From the NCBI GenBank assembly GCA_964442735.1, contig CAYUAP010000008.1, positions 8,387 through 72,386 of the forward strand: 64,000 nt of DNA. The letters run 5' to 3'. A program made the position numbers and the translations under genes. This stretch comes from JAUNBG01 sp964442735. Its GTDB lineage: Bacteria; Planctomycetota; Planctomycetia; Pirellulales; Thermoguttaceae. The notes beneath the pieces were generated by a model, which was given only the letters and a program-made list of their open reading frames with translations, had not been told where the DNA came from and searched no databases. This document shows positions 17,976 to 27,002 of this stretch, piece by piece; within the stretch, counting starts at the first letter, position 1, and every line of letters begins with the position of its first letter.

Positions 17976-20900
17976 TTATTTTCCTTTTTTCAAAATCATA
18001 TACGGTTGACTGTCCGGAATGGCGGTAAATGAAACCTTGGAATCTTCACGGGTCAATTCGATTTCTTTATTCTTAAAACGAATGGCTGTTATTTTTCCTA
18101 AAATATTTTCATCCAGAGTAACGATAAAAGGATCGCAAACCGGAAGTGCGCGAAGTGCCAATCCCTCCTGTTTCGATTGAACCTGAACGGCCCCTTGTGT
18201 CGTAACACCATGCCAGGATACAGGCGTTGTATTGGCCTGAAGTCGAGCATAACCGGCATCATATACGGAATTTGTCTTTAATGGTGTTGGTTTTGCCGTT
18301 ATCTTAAAGCCATCTTCCTTTCGTTCGATATGAAGAATGGCCACTTGATATCGATTTTCATCAACATCCTCTACCGGTAATATCGCACGTTGACCATTCC
18401 CCTCGCTATCGAATAATCCGATCAGGAGTTGATAGTCGCCCGAGGGGAGATCTGAAGGAATTGTCAAAATCTGATCCCCGGAGGTTGAAACTACCGTTGT
18501 ATCGACCTTTTCGTTTTTTATTCCCCAACGGCTTGTTGGAGGATTCGGCTTTTCACCACCTGCATACCACCCCTTCCGATCAACATCGCCGGACTCGAAA
18601 ATATGAACAAAGACAGCCAGATCCTTCGGAGCTGCGGCCTGGGCATGCCAGTTGACCTTAATCTTGAATCGACGATTGTCTATAACTTCCAGTCCGGCAA
18701 ATTCCGGAATAATCGGCAGAACTTCACTTCGCTTCCAACCACGTCCTCCCAGATAAAAGGTGTCGTTATTTTCAGATAATTCCACCGTTTCAGATGGCTT
18801 TTGTGGATTGCAAACAACTCCGGACAGAAGATGACCTGAATTGTCCTGAACCAGATATCCAAATTGCGGCAAAATGTAATCGTCAACCTTCCAATCTGTT
18901 TTTCCACGATTAACGCACACCTTGGTACCGTCCGACCAGAGAACCATTTGTCGTGCTATATTTTCAATATCGTTTTCACGATTAAAGGTTACAGATACAA
19001 TCTCTTTATCGGCCAAACGCCTGGAAACATGATTGGCCAGATAGTAGAAACGAATAGCGTCCGGCCAATAATTACCGAGATCCACCATTAAGTCAAGTCC
19101 ACCCAGAATCTCCGCCGACAGGTAGTCATCACTGTCAATTCCATGCAGATCTCGCGGCATTCCTCCCTGATAACGAACACTGTAACCAGCACCATGACGG
19201 GAATAATTCGTATGATTCACCATGGTATACCAAGGTGTTCGTGCCCAATTTTTACAGGGAAGGTAAACAGTATTCGGACGCGGTGTATCAGCCAAATCAC
19301 GCCATTGGGCATCCGCACCGTCCAGAGAGCCGATTAAACTGTCGTCACCCGCCTCGCTCATGGTAATTCCACTGTGCCGTTCTCCCTTGCTGTCAGTCGT
19401 GGTCAGTGTACGATCAATTATTTCAAAACATTTTTTCCAATTAAATTGGGTAACACTCCGCGGATAGAAATCACCTTCACGTGTATAGAAATCACATAAA
19501 CCAATTGAGGCAAAAACATCGACGAAATAGGCGTCCATTTCAGGAATTTTCTTTTTTCCAATAGCCAGATTCTTCTCCAGGGCCGGGAAAATCGCATTGG
19601 GCCGCCATCGATAACTCAAGACTTCGGCCCCCCAATTAATCCAAGCCATAATCGGCGTTCCGTTTTCATGAAAACATATTTTATCATACGTAAAGTCTTC
19701 GGCGTCCGGATAATAATCAATATAATTGTCATGAAGGGCAAATGGGACATCGTACCGGCGGCATAGAGAGGCCAATTCACGTAGCTCGGTATAATCGCCT
19801 TCTGCCTCCCAGATATCAGGTAATCGGACATCGTAACCATATCTCTGCCAGGCATGCTGAATAAAGAGGGCGTTTGTAACACCATAATCGAAAATTTTTG
19901 ACATATTTTCCATTAAATGACGAGAATTTCCACCCCAGATATCGAAGACAAGGCGGCCCGATTTACGTGCAACTCCGGAACCGGGCGGGGATACCCATTC
20001 CGAACCCGCCTTTTCCCGATATTCACGTGCGGCAGCAAATGCGCCCGAATCGTTCGGCAGAAGAGCCAGTTTGGTTCGGTCCGACGCGGTTAGTGAATAG
20101 ATCCTCCTCTCCGGATTCAACTCCAAACCTTCCGGAGGTATGGAAGATGCCATTAGAATGGCCGGCCCTTTGTTAAATTCAAATCCTACGTGACTTGTTG
20201 ACAGTTCGTGACCGCCATATCCGACACGAAGTGTTTTTTTGATTCCCTCAACGACATAACCATGGGCAAAATAGATTCGCCGGGGTTCCATCGAAACCGG
20301 ACCAAATGAAAAATTCCTGACATTCGCCGGATTCTCCTTCGGTATTGAAACCACAAACATACCGTTTTCTACACGAGCTTTTAAAACGACCGGAATCTCC
20401 TTGTCTTTTATCAGGAGCCGATATTGAGATGTTAATGTCTTTTCCGTGTCATTCCAGGAAGTTTGTGGAACGGTAGTGAAGAGGGCAGTCTTCGCAGTCA
20501 GGTCCTGGGATCCAACCCATAGATTCATACCTGAATAGGAAATAGTACCACGGGGAGTCTTTACAACAATATTGGCATCAAGAAAACCTCCCGGCCCCAA
20601 CGTCACTTCCACTTGACGCTGCTGACCAAGGTCGAATAAATGCGTCTGTTTTTCCGTTTTCATTTTAATAATATCGGACCAGGATAATATATCTCCGGAG
20701 GTTATTTGGAGGGCGCTAATAAAACAGCCGTCACAGGTTGTATCGTTTTTCGGACCCGGATGGACTTGGATTGTTAATGTAATTTCCTGTCCGGACCACG
20801 GCGTTAGATCTATATGACGATCAATCCATTTTTTACTGTCCGTATGAATTTCATCGGTAATCGTTTGTTTTCCTGTATTGTCTGTTACAATGGAACGAAA

Positions 20901-21707
20901 GGTAACGCCATCGCTCGGTGGTTCGGGCGGGAAGGATTCCCGAATTGCCACACCATAACGTAGAGAGATCAACTTCGATTCCGGCAGACGAACCGGATAA
21001 ACGATATTTAACGGACCACCTTCCGGAATATACGGGGGATGAAGGGTCAGTGCGAACCGTTGTTCTCCTCCCGCCGAAGGATTCCAGAATGCGATACTAC
21101 ACCGTGAATCATTATCATGACCGACAAAACAATCGGCAAGTGGATGAATCTGTCCCTTGATACTGTATTCCGCATGATAGGTCTGATCCAGAAGGGAAAC
21201 ACCATGACGAATTACGGTCTGATGGACTTTTCGCACTGGAGAACTCAATTGTGTCTCGATAACCCGAATGGCCTGTACAGACTTTTGTTTTCCATTTTCA
21301 TTAAATTCAGCCGTTACACGAAGTGGATAAAAGGCGCTATAGGTCCCCTCTTCCGCTTGCCAGGCGAATACCCCGGCGGCATTGCCTCCGGCAGGAACCG
21401 TCGCCTTAACCGTAAACGATTTGACCGGCTTCCCCTCTGAATCCAGTGGACCAAGGGTATCGGTACCTGTTATTGTAACGGTACAAGCTATAGATTGATC
21501 CGAAATGTTGTTTAACGTCCATGGGAGCGTCTGGGGTATCTTCGTTTGGGTTAAAAACGGCTGTTGACCCAATGTTAAGGTAATTGATCCCTGTTTCATC
21601 TCGCCGCAGGTGAATTTCCAAGGTACGGTACGGTCACTAACCGCCGATACCATTGTTCCAATGGTCAATAATCCTGTCATAACCAGAAATAATAATCGCT
21701 TTTTCAT
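17976..21707 (-). CDS. Large secreted putative glycoside hydrolase
   Basis: At 1243 aa, with a signal peptide (KRLLFLVMTGLLTIGTMVSA). Residues of about 30-370 look like beta-sandwich domains, about 380-590 a supersandwich, and about 590-950 a TIM barrel. In the barrel, AYFVDVFAS (about 727) and the ITMSEAGDD segment (about 782) offer an Asp and a Glu at the spacing expected for nucleophile and acid/base. The layout resembles GH101-like alpha-N-acetylgalactosaminidase relatives, but I do not recognise the exact family. The C-terminus is again beta-rich. One base separates it from an FGGY kinase, suggesting that it releases the sugar that the kinase phosphorylates. Function beyond secreted carbohydrate-active enzyme is inference. 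Confidence 0.6.
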   Translation of the reverse strand: MKKRLLFLVMTGLLTIGTMVSAVSDRTVPWKFTCGEMKQGSITLTLGQQPFLTQTKIPQTLPWTLNNISDQSIACTVTITGTDTLGPLDSEGKPVKSFTVKATVPAGGNAAGVFAWQAEEGTYSAFYPLRVTAEFNENGKQKSVQAIRVIETQLSSPVRKVHQTVIRHGVSLLDQTYHAEYSIKGQIHPLADCFVGHDNDSRCSIAFWNPSAGGEQRFALTLHPPYIPEGGPLNIVYPVRLPESKLISLRYGVAIRESFPPEPPSDGVTFRSIVTDNTGKQTITDEIHTDSKKWIDRHIDLTPWSGQEITLTIQVHPGPKNDTTCDGCFISALQITSGDILSWSDIIKMKTEKQTHLFDLGQQRQVEVTLGPGGFLDANIVVKTPRGTISYSGMNLWVGSQDLTAKTALFTTVPQTSWNDTEKTLTSQYRLLIKDKEIPVVLKARVENGMFVVSIPKENPANVRNFSFGPVSMEPRRIYFAHGYVVEGIKKTLRVGYGGHELSTSHVGFEFNKGPAILMASSIPPEGLELNPERRIYSLTASDRTKLALLPNDSGAFAAAREYREKAGSEWVSPPGSGVARKSGRLVFDIWGGNSRHLMENMSKIFDYGVTNALFIQHAWQRYGYDVRLPDIWEAEGDYTELRELASLCRRYDVPFALHDNYIDYYPDAEDFTYDKICFHENGTPIMAWINWGAEVLSYRWRPNAIFPALEKNLAIGKKKIPEMDAYFVDVFASIGLCDFYTREGDFYPRSVTQFNWKKCFEIIDRTLTTTDSKGERHSGITMSEAGDDSLIGSLDGADAQWRDLADTPRPNTVYLPCKNWARTPWYTMVNHTNYSRHGAGYSVRYQGGMPRDLHGIDSDDYLSAEILGGLDLMVDLGNYWPDAIRFYYLANHVSRRLADKEIVSVTFNRENDIENIARQMVLWSDGTKVCVNRGKTDWKVDDYILPQFGYLVQDNSGHLLSGVVCNPQKPSETVELSENNDTFYLGGRGWKRSEVLPIIPEFAGLEVIDNRRFKIKVNWHAQAAAPKDLAVFVHIFESGDVDRKGWYAGGEKPNPPTSRWGIKNEKVDTTVVSTSGDQILTIPSDLPSGDYQLLIGLFDSEGNGQRAILPVEDVDENRYQVAILHIERKEDGFKITAKPTPLKTNSVYDAGYARLQANTTPVSWHGVTTQGAVQVQSKQEGLALRALPVCDPFIVTLDENILGKITAIRFKNKEIELTREDSKVSFTAIPDSQPYMILKKGK

Positions 21708-22038
21708 ACAAAACCTTCTTTATTCGATTTATATACTTTTGTGTATTCTCGACTCAATAAAAATTCAGGAAGACCTGATTTACAGGTACGAACATCTCCA
21801 CGAAGGAGTTTACCACAATTCACTGATGGCAGTGTATCAAAAAATGGAAGGTATGTCAAGGATTTCACCGACAAGACACTACCGCAAGACACTAACGAAC
21901 AAACTTTAATATAACTATGAATCCTGTTTACTCTTTTGTGTAAATTGCCCTGAAAATATTTTATTTATGGTTGGGGCTGTTGATAATATTTTTCCATTCT
22001 GATAAAATAAAAATTTATGGGTATTCCATTATAAAAAT

Positions 22039-22076
22039 ACAGATTCAAGGAGATTATACAGATTCAAGGAGATTAT
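22039..22076. repeat. 19-bp direct repeat carrying a duplicated ribosome binding site
   Basis: Two exact tandem copies of ACAGATTCAAGGAGATTAT, each containing AAGGAG, directly before the ATG of the decayed RyR-domain gene. The region 21708-22038 before it is AT-rich and holds no recognised gene; it should contain the promoter of the minus-strand glycosidase gene. Confidence 0.85.
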
Positions 22077-22077
22077 A

Positions 22078-22398
22078 ATGACGAAATACATTCCGAATCC
22101 CATCGCCTCCACAAAAATTAAACTTCCAACAGAAATCGTGTCCTTGACAGAACTGTTGATGGAAAAAGGTGTATGATATTCGGATCGTAGAACGTATAAA
22201 TGGTATTTGGTCCCTTGGAGTAACAGCAAATACAATATGGAAAATACATTCCAGTCTGGTTTCGAGCAATGAATTACCGGACAGTGAAAAATTTATGAAA
22301 AAATTATGAAAAAAATATATGACCGAAATACAGCTATCATCCAGACACTCAAGATAATTTATTCGCCAGATTACAAAATTGACAAACAGGAAATTTAA
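22078..22398 (+). pseudogene. Decayed RyR-domain protein gene
   Basis: Three successive frames join into one recognisable RyR (ryanodine receptor-like) domain. Frame 1 from ATG 22078 gives MTKYIPNPIASTKIKLPTEI and a TGA at 22174. Frame 2 from about 22172 gives YDIRIVERINGIWSLG, then SSNELPDSEKF and TGA at 22307. Frame 3 from about 22318 gives YDRNTAIIQTLKIIY to TAA at 22396. Intact bacterial RyR proteins are about 100 aa with the pattern PxPIDTS...LPEEL...ERINEGW..G...ELPESEKEYDRNTA, so the order and spacing fit. Two frameshifts break it. RyR domains are common in gut Bacteroidota and some planctomycetes; their role is poorly known. Confidence 0.8.
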
Positions 22399-22428
22399 TT
22401 CACTTAAACTATAATTCACTTAAACTAT
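22397..22428. repeat. 16-bp direct repeat
   Basis: Two exact tandem copies of AATTCACTTAAACTAT, starting within the stop codon of the RyR remnant and ending just before the leader of the next gene. Confidence 0.8.
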
Positions 22429-22467
22429 AATTTATGGGAAACGACAGTGTTTCCGGGAAGATTTATT

Positions 22468-24516
22468 ATGAAGATAAAGATAAAGATGAAGATGAAGATT
22501 TTGTCCTATTATTTTGCGATTCAATTAATTGCGATTCTATTAATATCGATCAGTTCCAACCGGGCGTATGCACAACCGTTGGGAACAATGGGAGAAACCA
22601 ATCTCCTACAGAATCCCTCTTTTGAGGAAATTGAAGGAGAGTCTTTTCCTGGCTGGAAATTTGATAAACGAACATTTTCCCCCTGTACGGATTTTGCCAA
22701 AACTGGTAAAAACTGTCTTAAATTCGTCAATACAGATCCGAACATCTATGATTTTTGCAACCAATCCTTAACCTTTAAGCCGGGCGAAATATTCTATTAT
22801 TCCTGCTGGATTAAAACGGAAAACATTCAGGGGGAGGAACAGGGAGCAACACTCTGTATTCAATGGGTGGACAAAAGCGGTAAATATATTGGGGGATCGT
22901 TTCCTTTTGGTCTTAAAGGTACGAATAAAGAGTGGACCTTGGTTTCCGGATGTACTCCCCCTATCCCACCACAGGCCGCTAAAGTTACACTGTCACTCTA
23001 TTGCCGCCAAAAAATGACAGGAACCGCCTGGTTCGACGAGGTGACGGTCCGCAAATTTTATCCATCCTTGTTCTCTGCCATGACAACCAACTGTTATCGG
23101 AATCAAACGACAGGCGGGTCCGTTCGTGTTTTTGTAGGACTTAATGGGACTAAAAACGTATCGGATGCCAAAAATTTACAGCCGAAACTGGCCGTAATCA
23201 CTGAAAACAAAAAGGAAGTGAAATTATTGACTCCCACCGCTTTTACAGAAAATAGTGTCGAATTCCATTTAAATTCGACAGATCTTTCCGTTGGGATCTA
23301 TAAATTGTGCTGCCGGGCTATTAATCCGAAATCCGGACAAGAGGAAACTCTCAATTTAACGTTTACCCGACTCGATACAATGCCAGCCCGAAAAGCCTAT
23401 ATTGATGAACATCGGCGATTTATTCTGGATGGTAAACCCTTTTTCCCGTTAGGACTCTATTTCGGTGGTGTCAGTGACGAAGATTTAGCACTGTACAGTC
23501 AATCGGCCTTTAACTGTATTATGCCCTATCCGCAGCTCTCCCGAAATACTCTTGATAAAATCAACGCGAAAAATATCAAGGTTATTTATAGTGTCAAGGA
23601 TATATATAAAGGTACCAATTCCTGTAAAACGGAAGAGGAAGCCGATGAAAAAGTGCGGCAAACGGTCTCCTCGTTGATTGATCATCCGGCAATTATAGCC
23701 TGGTATATTAATGACGAATATCCCTTGAGTCGAAGTAAAGAACTAGTCGCACGGCGCAATTTAATGGAAACACTCGATCCGGGCCGTCCTACATGGGCCG
23801 TTTTGTATCAGATCGACCAGATTCGCAGTTATATTCCAACATTCGACGTGGTTGGAACAGATCCCTATCCCCTGTCAACCAAACCGATTCGTCAAGCTTG
23901 GGATTGGAGTGATCAAACCAATAAAGCAGTGTTTGGACAAATGGCGTTCTGGCAGGTACCCCAAATTTTTGATTGGTCACTTCATAAAAAGGACATGGCG
24001 GAACGTAAACAACACAAGGCCCCAACACAAGAAGAAATGCGTGCCATGTACTGGATGGGAATTGCCGGAGGGGCCAATGGTCTGATTGCCTACTGCTGGC
24101 ATGATCTGAAGAATATGGACAAGGAACCATTCAGTGGTCCCAGAACCCCCTTGATTAGAAAACCCTTCAAGCAGAGCTGGAGTGAAGTTTCCGCAATCGG
24201 CAATGAAGTCGCCTCTTTTATTCCCGTTCTTCTCTCTATTGATGAACCAATCAAAATAATACCAAAACAATTGGAAAACCCCCTTCCCGTTGGATATCGC
24301 GTCTATGGTCAGGGAGATAAAACCTGGATGCTACTCGTTAATCTCGAGCGCAAACCGGTTTCCGTGTCCTTTGAAACGGAGAAACCGGTTAAACTGGTCG
24401 ATGCAAAATTGGGAACAAGGAAAAATCCTGCATGCTCCGTTCTGATAACAGATAAAACCATACAGGTAAAACTTGAGGCAATTGAGCCGCTGTTTCTCTG
24501 CCTGGAAAAAAAATAG
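22468..24516 (+). CDS. Secreted putative glycoside hydrolase with N-terminal CBM-like domain
   Basis: Start 22468 is chosen because GGGAAG lies seven bases upstream and it opens directly into a signal peptide; a GTG at 22447 would add seven residues. After the signal peptide (cleavage near RAYAQP) comes a carbohydrate-binding-like jelly roll beginning NLLQNPSFEEIEGESFPGW, up to about residue 180. A TIM-barrel region from about 300 starts with RRFILDGKPFFPLGLYFGG. IAWYINDEYP carries a candidate acid/base Glu after the typical Asn-Asp pattern of clan GH-A-like enzymes. The substrate is unknown. It is divergent from the giant glycosidase operon at 16.5-21.7 kb. Confidence 0.65.
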   Translation: MKIKIKMKMKILSYYFAIQLIAILLISISSNRAYAQPLGTMGETNLLQNPSFEEIEGESFPGWKFDKRTFSPCTDFAKTGKNCLKFVNTDPNIYDFCNQSLTFKPGEIFYYSCWIKTENIQGEEQGATLCIQWVDKSGKYIGGSFPFGLKGTNKEWTLVSGCTPPIPPQAAKVTLSLYCRQKMTGTAWFDEVTVRKFYPSLFSAMTTNCYRNQTTGGSVRVFVGLNGTKNVSDAKNLQPKLAVITENKKEVKLLTPTAFTENSVEFHLNSTDLSVGIYKLCCRAINPKSGQEETLNLTFTRLDTMPARKAYIDEHRRFILDGKPFFPLGLYFGGVSDEDLALYSQSAFNCIMPYPQLSRNTLDKINAKNIKVIYSVKDIYKGTNSCKTEEEADEKVRQTVSSLIDHPAIIAWYINDEYPLSRSKELVARRNLMETLDPGRPTWAVLYQIDQIRSYIPTFDVVGTDPYPLSTKPIRQAWDWSDQTNKAVFGQMAFWQVPQIFDWSLHKKDMAERKQHKAPTQEEMRAMYWMGIAGGANGLIAYCWHDLKNMDKEPFSGPRTPLIRKPFKQSWSEVSAIGNEVASFIPVLLSIDEPIKIIPKQLENPLPVGYRVYGQGDKTWMLLVNLERKPVSVSFETEKPVKLVDAKLGTRKNPACSVLITDKTIQVKLEAIEPLFLCLEKK

Positions 24517-24671
24517 AACAAATGTTATGGCGAAGTTCCAGGAAGCTCGATATTCGCCCTTTATTTCCAATTTGAGCGATAACATCAATCAAAAATAATA
24601 ATAAACGTGTAAATACTTTAGTTTACAAAACACATTTACCATGTTACATCTGTAACACAGAAAGGTTATAA

Positions 24672-25637
24672 ATGACAGACATCCCCGATAATAATCCGGA
24701 GATTGAGATGGACCTTCCCGATGAATCGGAATTGCCCGTTGGAATTATTCTCTTTAAGGGCAAACATATTCTCGATTCAAACATATTTTTGAAGTGTCTC
24801 AAAGAGGAATGGGATATAAACGCGGAAAAAGTACCACAGGATCAAGTGGAACCCATTATCAACAAATTCATAGAGAATCCATCGACAGATGGGGGTTCAT
24901 CCCTTTTCTCCATCGGGGACCAATATCTCTATTGTATTTATTTTGAACAGCAACTCGATCTTAACCTTAAGGAGGTAGTGGAAGTATTAAATCCGGAATG
25001 GGTTGAAGGTCCGGAGCGTATTCAGGAACATGAATCCTATATCACTTTACATCTTTTTAATAAAAATGACGATAGTGATGACAATTGCGATAACGATTAC
25101 AATAAAAGTAACAACGATAGCGATGACGATAGTAATAACGATAGCGATGACGATAGTGACGATGACAGTGAATACAGCAGTGATTTAGAAAACTACATTT
25201 TATTTACAAAATTAGTTTCTTCCTGGCTTTCACTGGACGATGCGCTCGCCTATTTTTATGAAACAATTATTTTACCTCCCGAGGCCTATCGAAAACAGGC
25301 ACTGGTCCTGAAAAAAGATCAACTTCCATTTCTTTTATGGATTAATATTTTCGTTGATCCGGGTACTGAAGTGGACGAGACGACCCCGGAAGAAAATGCT
25401 TCATGGCATTTATTAACCATGGGAATGGAACATTTCGGAAAACCGGATTTTGAAATTATTAATTCGAAGAAACCGGTTCAGGATCTTTATAATTTTATCT
25501 GTGATATGATTGTATACACTCTTGAGCAAGACGTTCTTTTTGGCGATAATGATATGGTGGGGGTCAGTGAAAACGAACAATATCATGTCACACTGGAAAT
25601 GGACGAGGGAATTGAAACAGTTCGAATACATATATAA
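24672..25637 (+). CDS. DUF4261-like protein with acidic repeat insert
   Basis: The 321-aa protein is very acidic, without signal peptide or membrane segment. The C-terminal half (SWHLLTMGMEHFGKPDFEII) resembles DUF4261 proteins, whose function is unknown. Residues of about 135-170 are an Asp/Ser/Asn-rich insert encoded by GATAGYGATGAC-like units, a simple-sequence expansion between two conserved parts. The ribosome binding site AAAGG precedes the ATG by seven bases. A small inverted repeat GTTAC ATCT GTAAC lies just upstream of the start. It is followed after 28 bases by the DapA-like gene. Confidence 0.6.
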   Translation: MTDIPDNNPEIEMDLPDESELPVGIILFKGKHILDSNIFLKCLKEEWDINAEKVPQDQVEPIINKFIENPSTDGGSSLFSIGDQYLYCIYFEQQLDLNLKEVVEVLNPEWVEGPERIQEHESYITLHLFNKNDDSDDNCDNDYNKSNNDSDDDSNNDSDDDSDDDSEYSSDLENYILFTKLVSSWLSLDDALAYFYETIILPPEAYRKQALVLKKDQLPFLLWINIFVDPGTEVDETTPEENASWHLLTMGMEHFGKPDFEIINSKKPVQDLYNFICDMIVYTLEQDVLFGDNDMVGVSENEQYHVTLEMDEGIETVRIHI

Positions 25638-25665
25638 ACACATATATAAACACAAGGAGAACAAC

Positions 25666-26709
25666 ATGAATACACAAAAAATAGGACGACGATCATTTTT
25701 AGGAATAGCGTCCGGAACACTAATGACGGCAGCGGCCGTAAATACTATGCCGGAAGTAATTCTGGCCGGAGAAACGAAAAAAGAACGTCTGGCAACCGGT
25801 AAATACGGAGGTGTTATCAGTGTTATGGTAACCCCGTATCAGAAGAACCATATGGTAGATCGGGAGGCCATGAATTCGATTGCGCGAAAACTGGTGGACC
25901 AAAAGGTCAATGGTCTTTTCGTCGCTGGTTCAACAGGCGATATGCCAATGCTAAATCGTCATGATCGGGAAGTTCTTCTCCAGGCGACAAAAGAGGCTAT
26001 CGGTGATCGTGCCTTGATTTATGCAGGAATTACCAGTTATTCACTGCCGGATATTACTGAATACGCCAAACGTTTTGCGGACCGTGGCGCCGATGTGGCC
26101 GTTTTAATGGCCCCTCTCATGTTCTTCTGTTTTTCACAAGAGGAACTGCGTGCCTATTTTACGGAGGCCGCCGACAAGAGTCCCATTCCGATTCTGATGT
26201 ATCATCATATAAAATCGGCAACGCCTATAGAACCGATTACGGTTAAACAGTTGGCCGATCATCCCAATATTATTGGAATGAAAGAGACCGGTCCCAGTCT
26301 CGAACGGACACGTGAAATTTACGAATTCATCAAAAATAAAGATTTCGTTCTCTTCCAGGGAAACGAGGGGTTTGTTCCTGACTCCTTTAAAATGGGACTC
26401 CCCGGAACAATGTCCGCAATGGCTGGCGTTTATCCCGAAGTCCTCGTAGAACTGTGGCAGGCTTCGAAAAAGGGTGACGAAACTCTCTATGCGGAAAAAT
26501 CCAAAAATCTATTGGATATGTGCAAGGTGTTTTCATTAATGCCACGATCATTATCCTTTACCTATTTTTCCTATACACTAAAAAGAATGTTGCAATATCG
26601 TGGCTGGTGTGATAATACCAATACACGTCTTCCTGGCTTCGTTCCTGATAAAGAATACGAGAAAAAACTCCTGGCCTTCCTGGATAATATTCATTTTCCT
26701 AAAAAATAG
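25666..26709 (+). CDS. Tat-exported dihydrodipicolinate synthase family protein
   Basis: The start at 25666 has AGGAGA six bases upstream and opens with a twin-arginine signal (GRRSFLGIASG); an earlier in-frame start would run through the preceding gene. The mature protein is a DapA/NanA-type class I aldolase: GSTGDMPMLNRHDREVLL matches the GTTGE loop, the Tyr in ILMYHHI and the Schiff-base Lys in IIGMKETG are in place. Such enzymes condense or cleave pyruvate with an aldehyde. Export of a DapA-like aldolase argues against lysine biosynthesis and for a sugar-acid or sialic-acid-type substrate in the periplasm; that is inference. A Tat-exported Gfo/Idh protein follows, though with its own promoter. 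Confidence 0.82.
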   Translation: MNTQKIGRRSFLGIASGTLMTAAAVNTMPEVILAGETKKERLATGKYGGVISVMVTPYQKNHMVDREAMNSIARKLVDQKVNGLFVAGSTGDMPMLNRHDREVLLQATKEAIGDRALIYAGITSYSLPDITEYAKRFADRGADVAVLMAPLMFFCFSQEELRAYFTEAADKSPIPILMYHHIKSATPIEPITVKQLADHPNIIGMKETGPSLERTREIYEFIKNKDFVLFQGNEGFVPDSFKMGLPGTMSAMAGVYPEVLVELWQASKKGDETLYAEKSKNLLDMCKVFSLMPRSLSFTYFSYTLKRMLQYRGWCDNTNTRLPGFVPDKEYEKKLLAFLDNIHFPKK

Positions 26710-26908
26710 AAGGGAAATTTTATAGGATGTTATCGCCTTTGTTTCTTTAAAAAACATGTTTTGGAGTAAACAACGGATAAACAACGGGAGACAGACGGAA
26801 CAAAATTTGTAAATTCGTCCTCCAAAGGATTTTAGTCCCTCCCGTTAACGAAAAAGATCCATTCCAGCCTTCACAGTTTAAATATTTTTATAAAATTGTC
26901 ATAGCCTG

Positions 26909-26937
26909 TTGACACGAGGAAAGAGGTCCGGTATGAT
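26909..26937 (+). promoter_or_regulatory. Sigma-70-type promoter of the Gfo/Idh gene
   Basis: TTGACA (26909-26914), a 17-base spacer and TATGAT (26932-26937), about 66 bases before the start codon at 27003. A close match to the housekeeping consensus. Confidence 0.7.
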
Positions 26938-27002
26938 TAATAGGATAGAGAAGAAGTTGAGTTTATCTCAACATAAAATACACCTTAAAAAAGGAGAAAA
27001 TA

